Of a DNA stretch of 64,000 nt, positions 32,795-42,496 are shown piece by piece. The DNA comes from Oscillospiraceae bacterium (GTDB taxonomy: Bacteria > Bacillota > Clostridia > Oscillospirales > Ruminococcaceae). Location of the stretch: positions 47,882 through 111,881 of the forward strand of contig JAJQGJ010000022.1 in the NCBI GenBank assembly GCA_021200565.1. The letters are read 5' to 3'. Numbering within the stretch: the stretch's first letter is position 1; each line of letters opens with the position of its first letter. The position numbers and the translations under genes are program-made. Below the pieces are notes generated by a model. That model worked only from the letters and a program-made list of their open reading frames with translations, was not told the DNA's origin and made no database searches.

Positions 32795-35700
32795 CTACTT
32801 GTACACGGAGTTGTCCTCATCCAGCATATCGTTTATCTTATCCGCCACCGTCTTGGCAAGGTCATCCGCGCTCTGGTTGTTAGAACCGGTCACATAGATG
32901 TTCACTCCGCCGAGGTTGGTGGTTTTCTGGTTGTTGTTTGTGGTTGTCGTTCCGCCACCGGCTCCAGCAAATGCCAGGTCGGGCAGGCCGAGGTTCTTGA
33001 ATGAGAAGTCATCCCCAAACAGGCCGCCCATGGATTCACGCACCTTTGCCGCCATCTCCCTAACGGAGGACAGCAGGTCGGATTCGTTCCCCACAATGCC
33101 TTTTCGCATCAGTTCGAGAAAGTCCGGCATATACTCATCCGCATCGGACAGCGGTCCCTTTTCAGGAAGCGAGAAGCCCAGGATGGACTTGATGGAGCTT
33201 GCGAGGCTCTTTGCCGCATTGATGACCTTGCTCGCCGCACTGCTGATGCCGCTTGCGATATTGCTCACCAGGTCTTTGCCCCAGCTGATGGCATTGGACA
33301 CACAGCTGCTGATGGTCGAACTGATATTGCTTATCACGTCCCCGACCTTTGAAGCTATGGTCTGAATGCCTGCGGTAAAGGAGCCTAAAAGCCCGGTGCC
33401 TCCGCTTGCCGAACCGATGGCAGTGACCACACCGCCGATAGCAGCCACAGCGATTCCAGCCGGACCGGTCAGAGCTGACAGTGCTGTGCCGAGTGCCGAA
33501 ACCACGCCGGACGAACCCACAGCCGTCCCGATGGTGCTGACAAGCCCGCTGATACCGGATGTCACCGTGGAGACAAGGCCGCTGGAACCCGCCAGCGAGG
33601 ACAGCCCGGAAGTCAGGTTTGAAAACACGGCGCTGATCCCGCCGCTGTTGCTGGCAAGGGAGCTGAGTGTGGACAAAAGCCCATTGCTACCGCTGCCGGA
33701 AAGCACACTGCTGAAGGACTGGATGGAACTCACCACCGACTCCACCTTGCTTCCAAGGCTGGATATTGACTCGATCGCATTGCCGATGCTGGAGACAAAC
33801 TTACCCACACTGGACACACCATCTATGGAGAGTGCATCCCCGATTTCGGATATCGAGCTGCCCAAAGAGGACAGGCTTCCGCCCACATCCCCCAAAGCAT
33901 CTGCCATCTCATTTGATGCCTGCTTTGTGGCGGTAACCATCTGGTCTAACTGCTCCTCATATCCCGCAGCCACACCGTCAAGGCCGTTCGTCAGCCCATC
34001 CGAGATGCTCTGTGCCAAGGATTTCACAGCTTTGCCCACAGTGCTGATTCCGTCGGTGATGCCGCTTGCCAGCAGTTCCATAAAGTCAGGCATATACTCA
34101 TCCGCATCCGACAACGGCCCCTCCTCCGGCACCGAAAAGCCGATGATGTCAGCCACCGACTGTGCCAAGGATTTCGCCTTGCTGATGACACTGCTTGCCA
34201 TGGCTGAGATGCCTGCTGCCATCTGGGAGCAGATGTCCTTGCCCCATGTGTACGCGGAAGATACCAAGCTGCTGAACGTACTGCTCATGCTGCTCTTGAT
34301 GGAGCTTAAGCCCGAATTCACCGCAGATTTTAAGGAAGACATCGTGGAAGAAATCGTGCTCTTGATGCTGCTCCACGAACTACTGGTCGTACTCTTGACG
34401 CTCGACCACACCGAAGAGATTGTGCTCTTCATAGAACTGGTGGTTGAAGACACTGTGGACTTCATGCTGCTCCAGGTGGAGGACAGCGTGGATTTGATGC
34501 TTGACCATGTGCTGCTGTTCGTGGACTTTATCCCGCTCCATGCCGTGGAAACCACACTCTTGATGCCGCTGGTCGCCGTGGACACAGTTGATTTAATACT
34601 GGTCCAGCAGGTGGACAGCGTACTCTTGATGCTGTTCCAGTCGGACAGGTTGGTTGATTTAATCGCGTTCCAGCAGGTGCTGATCGTACTCTTCACGGAG
34701 TTTGCGGTTGAGGACACAGCCGACTTGATAGAACTCCATGTGGAGGATATCGTGGACTGTATGCCCTTCCATGCCGTGCCGGTCGTGGATTTTATCCCAG
34801 ACCATGCCGTGCTGATGGTTGACTGCACACCCTTTGCCGCCGTGCTGACCGTGGATTTGATGCCGCTCCATGCCGTTGACAGGGTTGAGGTGATGCCATT
34901 CCAGATGGTTGCGGTCGTGCTCTTGATGCCAGTCCAGGCTGTGCTAACCACAGATGCCACACCGCTTGCCGCTGAACGCACGGTACTGGTGATCCCGCTC
35001 CAAGCGGAGGTGAGCGCGGAGGACACACCGCTCATGGCGCTTGTGACCGTACTTTTGATGCCGTTCCACGCGGAAGAAAAGCTGCTTGCAATACTGTCCG
35101 TCATTCCCTTGAGGGAGGTGCTGACGGAAGACACCACACTGTTGATCGCATCGGTCACAGAGGTATTCCCGTTAATACCAGATGCAATGAGGTCCATCAT
35201 GTCAGAGCCCCAGGAGTCCGCATCAGCCAAAGGCCCCTCGTCCGGCACCGAGAAGTGCAGGAAGGAGCGGATCTTGTCAGCCACTCCGGTCACCGCATCC
35301 GCGACTCCCTGAATCTTGCTGGTAATGCCGTCGATGATGTTCTGGATCAGGTCACTGCCCCAGCTCTTCGCACTGTCGATCAGGCCAGTGATGAAGGACA
35401 CAGCCTCATTGAAGCCGTCCGTGATCTTCGTCTTGATAGAACCCACTTTTTCGCCTACCGCCGTCACGATGGACGTGAACACATTGCTGATAGCCGTCTT
35501 GATGGAATTCATGATATTGCTCACGGTAGTCTTGATGCTGTTAAACACGTTCGACACCGTAGTCTTCACGGAATTCACAGCAGTGGATACCGCCGTTTTG
35601 ATGCTGTTCCAGATGGAACTGACAGTGCTGCTGATGGCATTCATTACTGTGGAGACGGCCGTTTTTATCGCATTCCATGCCGTGCTTACCGCCGTCTGGA

Positions 35701-38476
35701 TGGCTGTCAGTATCGGAGTGATGAAGCTGACAATCGCATTCCACACCGTAGTCACTGCTGTTTGTACTGCGGTCAGTGCAGTGGAAATAGCGGTCGTTAT
35801 CGCATTCCAGATGGTCTCGAAGGTTGTCTTTATACCCTCCAGAATCGGAGTGATAAATGCTACTATGGCGTTCCAGATTTCAGAAATCTTCGTCTGGATA
35901 GCCGTTAAAGCAGTGGAAATCAGTATCTGTATCGCCTGCCAGATGGTCTCAAACAAATACCGGAAAGCGGTCAGCAGAGGCTCAATCACCGAGTATATAG
36001 CGTTCCAGGTGTTCACAATCACATCATGGATGGTCGTGATGACCGTGGATACCGCAGTTGATATAGCCGTCCATACCGTGGTAATCACGGACTGGATGGT
36101 CCCCATCACCGTGCTTACCGCTGTGCTAATCGCATTCCACACAGTCGAGAAAACCGTCTGGATAGCTGTAAGGACGGTCGTGAAAAAGCCGGAGATGGCC
36201 GTCCATACCGTAGTCACCACTGTCTGGATTCCAGCAAGGATTCCGGAAAAGAAGCTGGATATCCCATTCCATATCCCCTCGAAAAAGGATTTGATATTGC
36301 CCCAGACCGTCTCCCAGTTCGTGCCGAACCACCCAAGCACCACATCGACCATGCCTTTAAGTGTCTCAAGCACAGTGGATAGCAACCCGGTGATACCATC
36401 CCAGATGCCGCCGAAGATTTCTTTCACACCAGTCCATGCCTGCTCCCAGTTGCCTGTAAAGATGCCGATGAACACATCCAGCAAACCGGTTATTACATCG
36501 AGGACAGTCTCAAGCACTGTAGCCACTGCCGAAAACGCTCCCTCGAATAGCGGCGCCAAGAGGTTACAGAACTCCATCCACACATTTTTCAGTGTTTCGA
36601 CGATTCCGCCCATTCCCTCGAAGCTGATGCCGAGAGCCGAGAGCCGCTCCTTGATGCCGTCGATGAAGCCGCCGACTGTCTCCTTGATGTTGTTCCAAAT
36701 CTCCGTGATTGCCGCACGGAACTCCTCATTGGTAGTCCACAGGGTCATGAACGCAGCTACCAACGTGCCGATAACTGCAACCACAGCCACAACAGGAGCA
36801 GATATTCCTCCGAGTGCTGTCGCCAGCTTCCCAGCTGCCCCTGTCCCGGTCTTCACATGGTTTACAACCTTAAGGATTGAAGTCCCGAACTTAGAGAAAT
36901 TGGTCATCGCCTTGCCGACCGTCCCGATCAGCGTTCCGATAATAACCAATAGCGGACCGATAGCAGCCGCCACGGCCGCGATAGTAACGATGGTCTTCCG
37001 CTGGCTCTCATCCATGCTGTTCAGCTTATCCACAAATCCCTGGATGGCAGAGACAATCTTCTTGATAGCTGGCATGAGCGTCTCACCGAAAGCAATAGCC
37101 AGACTTTCCAGAGCGGACTTTAAAATGGTCAACTGACCGGAGAGGTTATCCAGCTGTGTGTCTGCCATCTGCTGCGCCGCGTCCCCGCTGTCGGTGATGG
37201 ATGCCTGCAGCTCATCCCAAGTGTCTCCCGTGTTCGCAAGGAGGGCGTTCACGGAGGCAAGGTCAGTCTTGTTAAAGATGGTGGAGATGATGTTGTTCTT
37301 CTCCTCCGAAGTCATCCCGTCCATGGAAGCGTTCAGGTCACCAAGGATATCGTTCAGGCTCCTCATGTTGCCCTCACTGTCGTACACCTGCAGACCCAGG
37401 TCTTCCATACAGCTTGCCGCCGTATCGGTCGGACTCTGCAATGCAAGGATGACATTTCGCAGGTGTGTGCCGCCCTCTGCTCCCTTGATACCGTTATTGG
37501 CAAGGATACCTAAAGCGGTGTTCAGTTCAGCCGTGCCGCCCTTGATGGACTTAGCCGTTGCACCAATTTTTAAGATGCCTTCACCCAGCTGATCCACAGA
37601 AGTGTTCGTCGTGGATGCTGTCTTTGCCATCTGGTCAACCATGGTGCTGGCTTCATCCGTGCCCATGCCGAGGGCTGACATGGCATCCGTTACCATGTCC
37701 GATGCGCTTGCCAGCTCGATGTCGCCGGCTGCCGCAAGGTTCAAAACCACAGGCAGTGTGTCCGCCATCTCCTGCGTGTCATAGCCTGCGAGGGCTAAGT
37801 AATTCAGAGCCTCAGCACACTCAGAAGCGGAAAAAGCGGTCGTGCTTCCCATTTCCTTTGCCAGGTCGGACAGGGCATCCATAGTGTTCACGGTCTGGCC
37901 GTTCAGCTCCGAAGTGGAATCCGCTGTGATGCCCATGGTCGCCTGCACCTGTGACATGGCAGATTCAAACGATGCCGCCGTAGTGACAGCGGCTGTCCCC
38001 AGCGCAACGATAGGCGCAGTGACTTTCGTTGTAAGGCTGGTGCCCACATCGGTAATTTTGCTGCCGACCTCCTCCAGAGTGGAGCCAACTTCGGAAATTT
38101 TATTGAGAGCTGTGTTTGCTTCTGCGGCTTCATCCGCCAGCTTCTTCAGCTCCTCTTCCGTGGCGACAATCTCACGCTGGAGGGCATCATACTGCTCCTG
38201 GGTAATCTCCCCGTTCTGCAACTGCTCGTTTGCCTGCTCCGCCGCTGTTTTCAGAGTTGTCAGCTTATCCTTGGTGTCGGAGATGGCGCTCGTCAGTAGC
38301 TTCTGCTTCTGGGTCAGCAGCTCCGTGTTGGACGGGTCGAGGCGTAAAAGTTTCTCCACATCCTTCAGCTGGGTCTGTGTGGATTTGATTTCGGTATTGA
38401 CTTCTTTTAACGCTGACTGTAATTTTGTGGTCGATCCGTCAATCTCCACGGTTATGCCGGCGATTCGATTTGCCAT
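32795..38476 (-). CDS. Tail tape measure protein
   Basis: 1,893 residues. The N-terminus (residues 1-135) is a coiled coil with EVNTEIKSTQTQLKDVEKLL. Then come TMP-type segments (AMSQVQATMGITADSTSELN; GEGILKIGATAKSIKGGTAE) and a membrane-like KTIVTIAAVAAAIGPLLVII. The long central part consists of 11-residue W-phased repeats (TAWSGIKSTV, STWSSIKSAV and so on). By the usual 1.5 angstrom per residue rule the tail would be near 280 nm, a long siphovirus tail. It has GGAGGTGGTAGGAA upstream. Two short PEEGPLSDADEYMPDFMEL-type repeats mark duplicated modules near the C-terminus. Confidence 0.93.
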   Translation of the reverse strand: MANRIAGITVEIDGSTTKLQSALKEVNTEIKSTQTQLKDVEKLLRLDPSNTELLTQKQKLLTSAISDTKDKLTTLKTAAEQANEQLQNGEITQEQYDALQREIVATEEELKKLADEAAEANTALNKISEVGSTLEEVGSKITDVGTSLTTKVTAPIVALGTAAVTTAASFESAMSQVQATMGITADSTSELNGQTVNTMDALSDLAKEMGSTTAFSASECAEALNYLALAGYDTQEMADTLPVVLNLAAAGDIELASASDMVTDAMSALGMGTDEASTMVDQMAKTASTTNTSVDQLGEGILKIGATAKSIKGGTAELNTALGILANNGIKGAEGGTHLRNVILALQSPTDTAASCMEDLGLQVYDSEGNMRSLNDILGDLNASMDGMTSEEKNNIISTIFNKTDLASVNALLANTGDTWDELQASITDSGDAAQQMADTQLDNLSGQLTILKSALESLAIAFGETLMPAIKKIVSAIQGFVDKLNSMDESQRKTIVTIAAVAAAIGPLLVIIGTLIGTVGKAMTNFSKFGTSILKVVNHVKTGTGAAGKLATALGGISAPVVAVVAVIGTLVAAFMTLWTTNEEFRAAITEIWNNIKETVGGFIDGIKERLSALGISFEGMGGIVETLKNVWMEFCNLLAPLFEGAFSAVATVLETVLDVITGLLDVFIGIFTGNWEQAWTGVKEIFGGIWDGITGLLSTVLETLKGMVDVVLGWFGTNWETVWGNIKSFFEGIWNGISSFFSGILAGIQTVVTTVWTAISGFFTTVLTAIQTVFSTVWNAISTAVSTVMGTIQSVITTVWTAISTAVSTVITTIHDVIVNTWNAIYSVIEPLLTAFRYLFETIWQAIQILISTALTAIQTKISEIWNAIVAFITPILEGIKTTFETIWNAITTAISTALTAVQTAVTTVWNAIVSFITPILTAIQTAVSTAWNAIKTAVSTVMNAISSTVSSIWNSIKTAVSTAVNSVKTTVSNVFNSIKTTVSNIMNSIKTAISNVFTSIVTAVGEKVGSIKTKITDGFNEAVSFITGLIDSAKSWGSDLIQNIIDGITSKIQGVADAVTGVADKIRSFLHFSVPDEGPLADADSWGSDMMDLIASGINGNTSVTDAINSVVSSVSTSLKGMTDSIASSFSSAWNGIKSTVTSAMSGVSSALTSAWSGITSTVRSAASGVASVVSTAWTGIKSTTATIWNGITSTLSTAWSGIKSTVSTAAKGVQSTISTAWSGIKSTTGTAWKGIQSTISSTWSSIKSAVSSTANSVKSTISTCWNAIKSTNLSDWNSIKSTLSTCWTSIKSTVSTATSGIKSVVSTAWSGIKSTNSSTWSSIKSTLSSTWSSMKSTVSSTTSSMKSTISSVWSSVKSTTSSSWSSIKSTISSTMSSLKSAVNSGLSSIKSSMSSTFSSLVSSAYTWGKDICSQMAAGISAMASSVISKAKSLAQSVADIIGFSVPEEGPLSDADEYMPDFMELLASGITDGISTVGKAVKSLAQSISDGLTNGLDGVAAGYEEQLDQMVTATKQASNEMADALGDVGGSLSSLGSSISEIGDALSIDGVSSVGKFVSSIGNAIESISSLGSKVESVVSSIQSFSSVLSGSGSNGLLSTLSSLASNSGGISAVFSNLTSGLSSLAGSSGLVSTVTSGISGLVSTIGTAVGSSGVVSALGTALSALTGPAGIAVAAIGGVVTAIGSASGGTGLLGSFTAGIQTIASKVGDVISNISSTISSCVSNAISWGKDLVSNIASGISSAASKVINAAKSLASSIKSILGFSLPEKGPLSDADEYMPDFLELMRKGIVGNESDLLSSVREMAAKVRESMGGLFGDDFSFKNLGLPDLAFAGAGGGTTTTNNNQKTTNLGGVNIYVTGSNNQSADDLAKTVADKINDMLDEDNSVYK

Positions 38477-38505
38477 TTCCTACCACCTCCTGCGGCAATA
38501 AAATT

Positions 38506-38525
38506 ACCCCGGATTGCTCCGGGGT
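38506..38525 (-). terminator. Hairpin between tail chaperone and tape measure
   Basis: ACCCCGGA-GCAA-TCCGGGGT is a perfect 8-bp stem. On the minus strand it is followed by AATTTTATT. It could attenuate transcription into the tape measure gene or stabilise the upstream mRNA end. Confidence 0.55.
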
Positions 38526-38541
38526 TTTCCAAAAGTTACGG

Positions 38542-38706
38542 TTAAAATTTGTCGAAATCCTCCTGGGTGGCGACATAATCAAATTTTTCATCATCCCTGT
38601 GCAGCTCCGCAAAAAGGTCGTTCACCATCCCTATCGTCAGCAGGTCAAGGTCACGGATCGATATGCCCATCTGCACACACCGCAGCAAAAAGAGCGGGGT
38701 TGTCAT
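38542..38706 (-). CDS. Tail assembly chaperone, second frame (gpT-like part)
   Basis: 54 residues. MTTPLFLLRCVQMGISIRDL continues as DLLTIGMVNDLFAELHRDDE, the helical signature of gpT-like second halves of tail assembly chaperones. The ATG overlaps the stop of the upstream frame (AAATGA). The frame is also open upstream and joins the first part by a -1 shift at 38727-38733, so it is most likely expressed mainly as a gpG-T fusion. Its length is below most gene-call cut-offs. Confidence 0.8.
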   Translation of the reverse strand: MTTPLFLLRCVQMGISIRDLDLLTIGMVNDLFAELHRDDEKFDYVATQEDFDKF

Positions 38707-39083
38707 TTCCCGCTCAGTTTTTCGAGGTTTTTTTTAGAGTCCACCTGCGTCTGGACGTTCAGGCCCCACAAATCAATCAGTTCAGGAAGTACCTGATAGA
38801 TAGAAAACGTGTTGAACTGTTCCAGCCACTCGTCCGGGCTTTCCGGCACACCCTTGGGATCGGCGTGCTTGGCCATCACCCAGGCAAGGTCCTCGAACAT
38901 CTCAAGGGAGAACATATCAAGGTTGCTTGCACTCTCGTCTCCATCCCCCACTGCTTTTTCCAGCTGTGAAAGGTCCTTATAGATGTCCCTGCCAAACTTG
39001 ATGCGATACATTCTCGGAACTGCCGCGCTTGCGCGGAAAGTGGTCTCCACACCGTCAATATTGATAGTTTTCGTTAATGCCAT
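38703..39083 (-). CDS. Tail assembly chaperone, first frame (gpG-like)
   Basis: 126 residues starting MALTKTINIDGVETTFRASA. It contains AVPRMYRIKFGRDIYKDLSQ and WLEQFNTFSIYQVLPELIDL, the usual pattern of the first frame of Gram-positive phage tail chaperones. It lies between the major tail protein and the tape measure gene, the canonical position. Near its 3' end the codons TCT AAA AAA AAC form a slippery A AAA AAC site. Ribosomes that slip back one base make a longer product that includes the next frame. Confidence 0.85.
   Translation of the reverse strand: MALTKTINIDGVETTFRASAAVPRMYRIKFGRDIYKDLSQLEKAVGDGDESASNLDMFSLEMFEDLAWVMAKHADPKGVPESPDEWLEQFNTFSIYQVLPELIDLWGLNVQTQVDSKKNLEKLSGK
38727..38733 (-). 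other. Programmed -1 ribosomal frameshift site
   Basis: A AAA AAC on the minus strand, inside an A8C run. After a -1 slip the reading CCT CGA AAA ACT GAG CGG GAA ATG continues without a stop into the gpT-like frame. Confidence 0.8.
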
Positions 39084-39149
39084 AATAGCTTATCCTCCAT
39101 TTCATTCATGTAAAAAGGGGACAGGCTGCCCCATCCCCTGTGTCCGTTA

Positions 39150-39779
39150 TCAGCCGTCTGCTTCGGTATCGGTATCCGTACCTGTATCCGTATCCTCGGA
39201 AGTGGTCTCTGCTGCTGCCTGCGGCTCGTACACCGCGTCAAACCAGCTGTCGTACACATCCGAAGAGGTGGTCGAGCAGGTCTTTGCCTTCACATAACCG
39301 TTCGCCAGCGGGGAAGCGGTCAGGGACAGCGTGTCTGTCTGCGGCTCCTTGGAATCCTCAGTCGTTGCAGACTCCATAGCCGGGCGGGAACAGGTGCAGT
39401 TATACAGCACATGGCGCGTTGCGTGCTTATCGCCCTCGAACTGGAACATGAGCGCGAAGTGCTCTACCTCCACCTCGGTGTTCTCCGCCATGACCCCATT
39501 GGAATCCAGCTCTTCGTGGAGAATCTCCGTATAGAAGCTGTCCGGGATAAGCGCAATCTCAAGATCGCCGCTGTAGCCGCTGTTGTTGTTCAGCACAACG
39601 TAGACAATATTGTCCGCGTACCACGGCTCGTTCTCGCCCTCCGGGTCCATGGAAAAGTTCACGGCGCCGGGGATACGGGTCGGCGTACCGTAACTGACAT
39701 TCCCATCCTCGTCAAAGGTGGCCTTGGCGTAATAGACGTTCTTAAGGCCAAACTTGACCTTGTTCTTTGAATTAGCCAT
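39150..39779 (-). CDS. Major tail tube protein
   Basis: 209 residues. KVKFGLKNVYYAKATFDEDG, PTRIPGAVNFSMDPEGENEP and SGYSGDLEIALIPDSFYTEI match phi13-type major tail proteins of Firmicutes siphophages. The C-terminal 25 residues are a flexible acidic tail with repeated DTDTGTDTD. Many copies stack to form the tube. Position between connector genes and the chaperone confirms it. Confidence 0.88.
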   Translation of the reverse strand: MANSKNKVKFGLKNVYYAKATFDEDGNVSYGTPTRIPGAVNFSMDPEGENEPWYADNIVYVVLNNNSGYSGDLEIALIPDSFYTEILHEELDSNGVMAENTEVEVEHFALMFQFEGDKHATRHVLYNCTCSRPAMESATTEDSKEPQTDTLSLTASPLANGYVKAKTCSTTSSDVYDSWFDAVYEPQAAAETTSEDTDTGTDTDTEADG

Positions 39780-39821
39780 AGTTCAAAATCTCCTTTATTT
39801 TATTTGCCTCTGCCCTGTGGC

Positions 39822-40139
39822 TTACACCACGATGGAATAGAGGACTTCATACAGTTTCTCGGATTCAATCCAGACTTCCGTTTTCTCAAAATAAATCTCG
39901 TGCGCGGTCAGGACTGCTTCCACCGCTTCCTCCAGCTCCGGATTCTTCTCATCCGTATACAGTTCGATATCCACAGCCTTGTCGCTGTGATAGACGATGT
40001 TATCCGCCGCGAATTGTACGGCGTTCGGATAGAGGAAGCAGATAAAAGGCGGGTCTGGGGACTCGCCCTCTGCGAAATGATGGTAGGCAAATGGAATCCC
40101 CATCTCCTCCACCAGTGCAATCACTTCTTTGTGTGTCAT
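39822..40139 (-). CDS. Tail completion / terminator-like protein
   Basis: 105 residues. MTHKEVIALVEEMGIPFAYH and DPPFICFLYPNAVQFAADNI followed by VDIELYTDEKNPELEEAVEA resemble small tail completion proteins that follow HK97 gp10 genes. CTGAGGAGGGCAGC lies before the start. Its place between gp10-like and the tail tube gene fits. The family assignment is by order and pattern. Confidence 0.75.
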   Translation of the reverse strand: MTHKEVIALVEEMGIPFAYHHFAEGESPDPPFICFLYPNAVQFAADNIVYHSDKAVDIELYTDEKNPELEEAVEAVLTAHEIYFEKTEVWIESEKLYEVLYSIVV

Positions 40140-40149
40140 GCTGCCCTCC

Positions 40150-40530
40150 TCAGCTCAGTGCCTTTTCTATCAGCTGGACAAGCAATGTCTCACCGACCGC
40201 CTCTGCCGGGGCGATGTGGGGATAGGCTTTCGCCCTCCCACCCTGCCGGAGCGCATGCCCCTTTTCGAGGAGGTGCGCCAGCTGGTACTTATTCTTGGAG
40301 TACACAGTCATCTCAAGGGAACCCGATGTTTCCAGAGTTGCTTTCGTTGCCCAGCTCTTCGCATAGGCGCCAGTGTCTGACGGCGCAGCTGCCGAGATTT
40401 CTTCCTTCACGGATTTCGCTGTCTTTTTCACAGCAGCTTTCATCTCGTCCGCCGCCAGGTCAGCATACTCTTCCAGCCCTTCATTGATGGCTTCCGCCAT
40501 CTCTCCAATAGACACAGTCCTGTTCGACAT
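40150..40530 (-). CDS. HK97 gp10-like tail-component protein
   Basis: 126 residues from ATG 40530 (overlapping the TGA of the previous gene as TGATG; GGAGGGAGAGC upstream). IGEMAEAINEGLEEYADLAA and AAPSDTGAYAKSWATKA followed by YQLAHLLEKGHALRQGGRAK, with HIAPAEA, are the gp10/HK97 signature. It helps join head and tail. Confidence 0.87.
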   Translation of the reverse strand: MSNRTVSIGEMAEAINEGLEEYADLAADEMKAAVKKTAKSVKEEISAAAPSDTGAYAKSWATKATLETSGSLEMTVYSKNKYQLAHLLEKGHALRQGGRAKAYPHIAPAEAVGETLLVQLIEKALS

Positions 40531-40874
40531 CAGCTCTCCCTCCTCTCCTTCTCGCATGATACTTTGATGAATTCATGCTGGTAGTTCATCATATCGACCG
40601 ATGTGATGTTGTACGGCTCCCCATGGAACCGCACCCGGTAATGGGTCGAATCTAACACCGCCAGCTCGGAGCACCAGCGGACAGTGAACACAAGACCTGC
40701 ATCAGTCACTGTAATCCCCGCCGCCTGCTGCTCCTTCTGCTGGTACGATGAGGAACCCGCGTAGGTGTAACAGGAGAAGTATTCCTCCCAGGTGTTTTTG
40801 TGGTTGGCGTTTTCATCCACATAGACCGAGTTCTTCTCGAAGGTGATCCGTTCATTCAGTAAAGATATCTTCAT
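40530..40874 (-). CDS. Head closure / head-tail adaptor protein
   Basis: 114 residues from ATG 40874 (the frame is open to 40901). MKISLLNERITFEKNSVYVD and a later TVRWCSELAVLDSTHYRVRF are characteristic of the SPP1 gp16-type head closure family. It acts with the connector and gp10-like protein at the head-tail joint. Start and stop overlap its neighbours by a few bases, as usual in this module. Confidence 0.85.
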   Translation of the reverse strand: MKISLLNERITFEKNSVYVDENANHKNTWEEYFSCYTYAGSSSYQQKEQQAAGITVTDAGLVFTVRWCSELAVLDSTHYRVRFHGEPYNITSVDMMNYQHEFIKVSCEKERRES

Positions 40875-40875
40875 G

Positions 40876-41208
40876 TCAGAACACCCCTTCCCGAATGGCA
40901 AACAGGAGGTTGCGAAGCGTCATCACTAGGTCGTGATGGTCCGCTTCCTCCCGATGCTCAAAGAGGTATCCGACCGTGTACAGGATTGCCACTTTCATGA
41001 CGCTCTGGATGCGTTCCAGTTCTTCATCCGTGTACAGGTCGGAGTCCTCGGTTTCGCCGGAGACCACAGCCCACTTGTCGGCATCCAGACGCGCCACATC
41101 CGCGCACATCTGCTTTGCAGTAGTAAGGAGGACGCCGATCAAAGCGTCCTCATCGGAACTGTCCACCCGGAGGTAGGTCTTTGCTTCACTCAAAGGAACT
41201 AAAACCAT
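40876..41208 (-). CDS. Head-tail connector protein (gp6-like)
   Basis: 110 residues. VPLSEAKTYLRVDSSDEDAL and LLTTAKQMCADVARLDADKW are typical of HK97 gp6-like connectors. An acidic middle and a C-terminal YLFEHREEADHHDLVMTLRN follow. It forms the ring under the portal that receives the tail. Confidence 0.86.
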   Translation of the reverse strand: MVLVPLSEAKTYLRVDSSDEDALIGVLLTTAKQMCADVARLDADKWAVVSGETEDSDLYTDEELERIQSVMKVAILYTVGYLFEHREEADHHDLVMTLRNLLFAIREGVF

Positions 41209-41232
41209 ACGGCATCCTCCTTTCCGTCAGAA

Positions 41233-42438
41233 TCAGGCGCCGGCCGCCATCTGGAGCACCTGCACCGCTTCCGGCAGGATGAGCTTGCCATCCACACGCT
41301 GGGTGGTCAGGAAACCGACCTGGTCGGTGCGGGCATACAGCTCGTTCAGCCTGCGGAAGGTACGGCCAACACGGTCTGCGATCCAGTAGTAGCTCATGTC
41401 ACCGAAGAGCAAGGTCTTGTTGCCGGCCTCCACAGCGGGCATATAGGACGAAGTCTTCAGCGGACGGTTGAGCAGGGTGTCCGGCTCAGCAATGCCAAGT
41501 CCCGGCTTCCAGATATAGTTGTCGTTGGCATCCTTGATGGTCATCATCTGCAGCACCAGCGCCTCGTTGCAGAGGAAGGTTGCCTTCTTTCTGTACGGGC
41601 TCTTCAGCGCGTAATACAGGGCATAGATTTCATCAAAGGTCACAGCGGTCTGGCTGGCTGCGGTCACACCGACCTGCGCACCGGCATCATCGAGGATGCC
41701 GAGAGGCTTGCCGATGCCGTCTCCATTGATGAAGGCGTTCTCCTCGGCATTGCCCATGGTCACACCGAAACGGCGGGAGATATATGCCGCCAGGTCGAAA
41801 GCGGAATCATGCAGGAGCTCGTTGCTGATCTTGATCATGGTGCCCAGCTTATAGGCAGATAGGGTCGTCTGGCCGAAGGTCATCGTGGTCTCCGGGATTT
41901 CTTCGCCCTCATCGATCCAGGAAGCCTCGCCGGTCTCCTCCGCAATCGGAATCTTGCGGGTGCCGGAACTGGTGTGGATGATGTGCGCCATGCCGCGGAA
42001 GATGTTGTTCTCCTCCAGCGCCTCGATCAGCTGGCGCTCGAACTCATCCGGGACGGTATAGCCGCCCTCGGTGTCCACACCGATGGACAAAGCGTTCTGG
42101 ATCGCGCCGTAGTCGCCGCGCATACGGATCATGTTCCAGAATGCTTCGGAATACTCCGGGGTTGCGGTCGGCTTGTTGGAAATGGGCTTCACTTCCGCTT
42201 TCGGCTTGCCGGTCACAGGGGTCGTGGTGGGCGCTTTCAGCTGTGCCTCGAATGCCTCCTGCTCCTCCAGGCGGGAAATCTCGTCACCGAGGGCCTTCAC
42301 CTCGCCCGCCATCTTGTTGTACTGCTCCACCGCATCAGAAGCCACAAGGCCGTTCTCGCCGCGGTGCTCTTCGAGAAACTTCTTCGTCTGCTCCCACAGC
42401 TGGGCGCGCTTGCTTCTCAGTTCAAGAATCTTACTCAT
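41233..42438 (-). CDS. HK97-family major capsid protein
   Basis: 401 residues from ATG 42438 (GGAGGATTTGACT upstream; the longer frame starts inside the Shine-Dalgarno). The first 110 residues are a coiled-coil scaffold-like delta domain (LWEQTKKFLEEHRGENGLVA...LGDEISRLEEQEAFEAQ). The HK97 core begins near SIGVDTEGGYTVPDEFERQL and includes GTMIKISNELLHDSAFDLAA and NAEENAFINGDGIGKPLGIL. The protease upstream would remove the delta domain during maturation. Confidence 0.93.
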   Translation of the reverse strand: MSKILELRSKRAQLWEQTKKFLEEHRGENGLVASDAVEQYNKMAGEVKALGDEISRLEEQEAFEAQLKAPTTTPVTGKPKAEVKPISNKPTATPEYSEAFWNMIRMRGDYGAIQNALSIGVDTEGGYTVPDEFERQLIEALEENNIFRGMAHIIHTSSGTRKIPIAEETGEASWIDEGEEIPETTMTFGQTTLSAYKLGTMIKISNELLHDSAFDLAAYISRRFGVTMGNAEENAFINGDGIGKPLGILDDAGAQVGVTAASQTAVTFDEIYALYYALKSPYRKKATFLCNEALVLQMMTIKDANDNYIWKPGLGIAEPDTLLNRPLKTSSYMPAVEAGNKTLLFGDMSYYWIADRVGRTFRRLNELYARTDQVGFLTTQRVDGKLILPEAVQVLQMAAGA

Positions 42439-42496
42439 AGTCAAATCCTCCATAAAAATAGTGTAGTGTGTTTACGGGTATAAAAAGAGCCGGGGT

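Noticed and set aside
33366..37136. Two very long plus-strand frames of about 650 and 600 codons
   Set aside because: They lie exactly antisense to the tape measure gene. Their repeats are the reverse complement of its W-phased repeats, and they lack ribosome binding sites.
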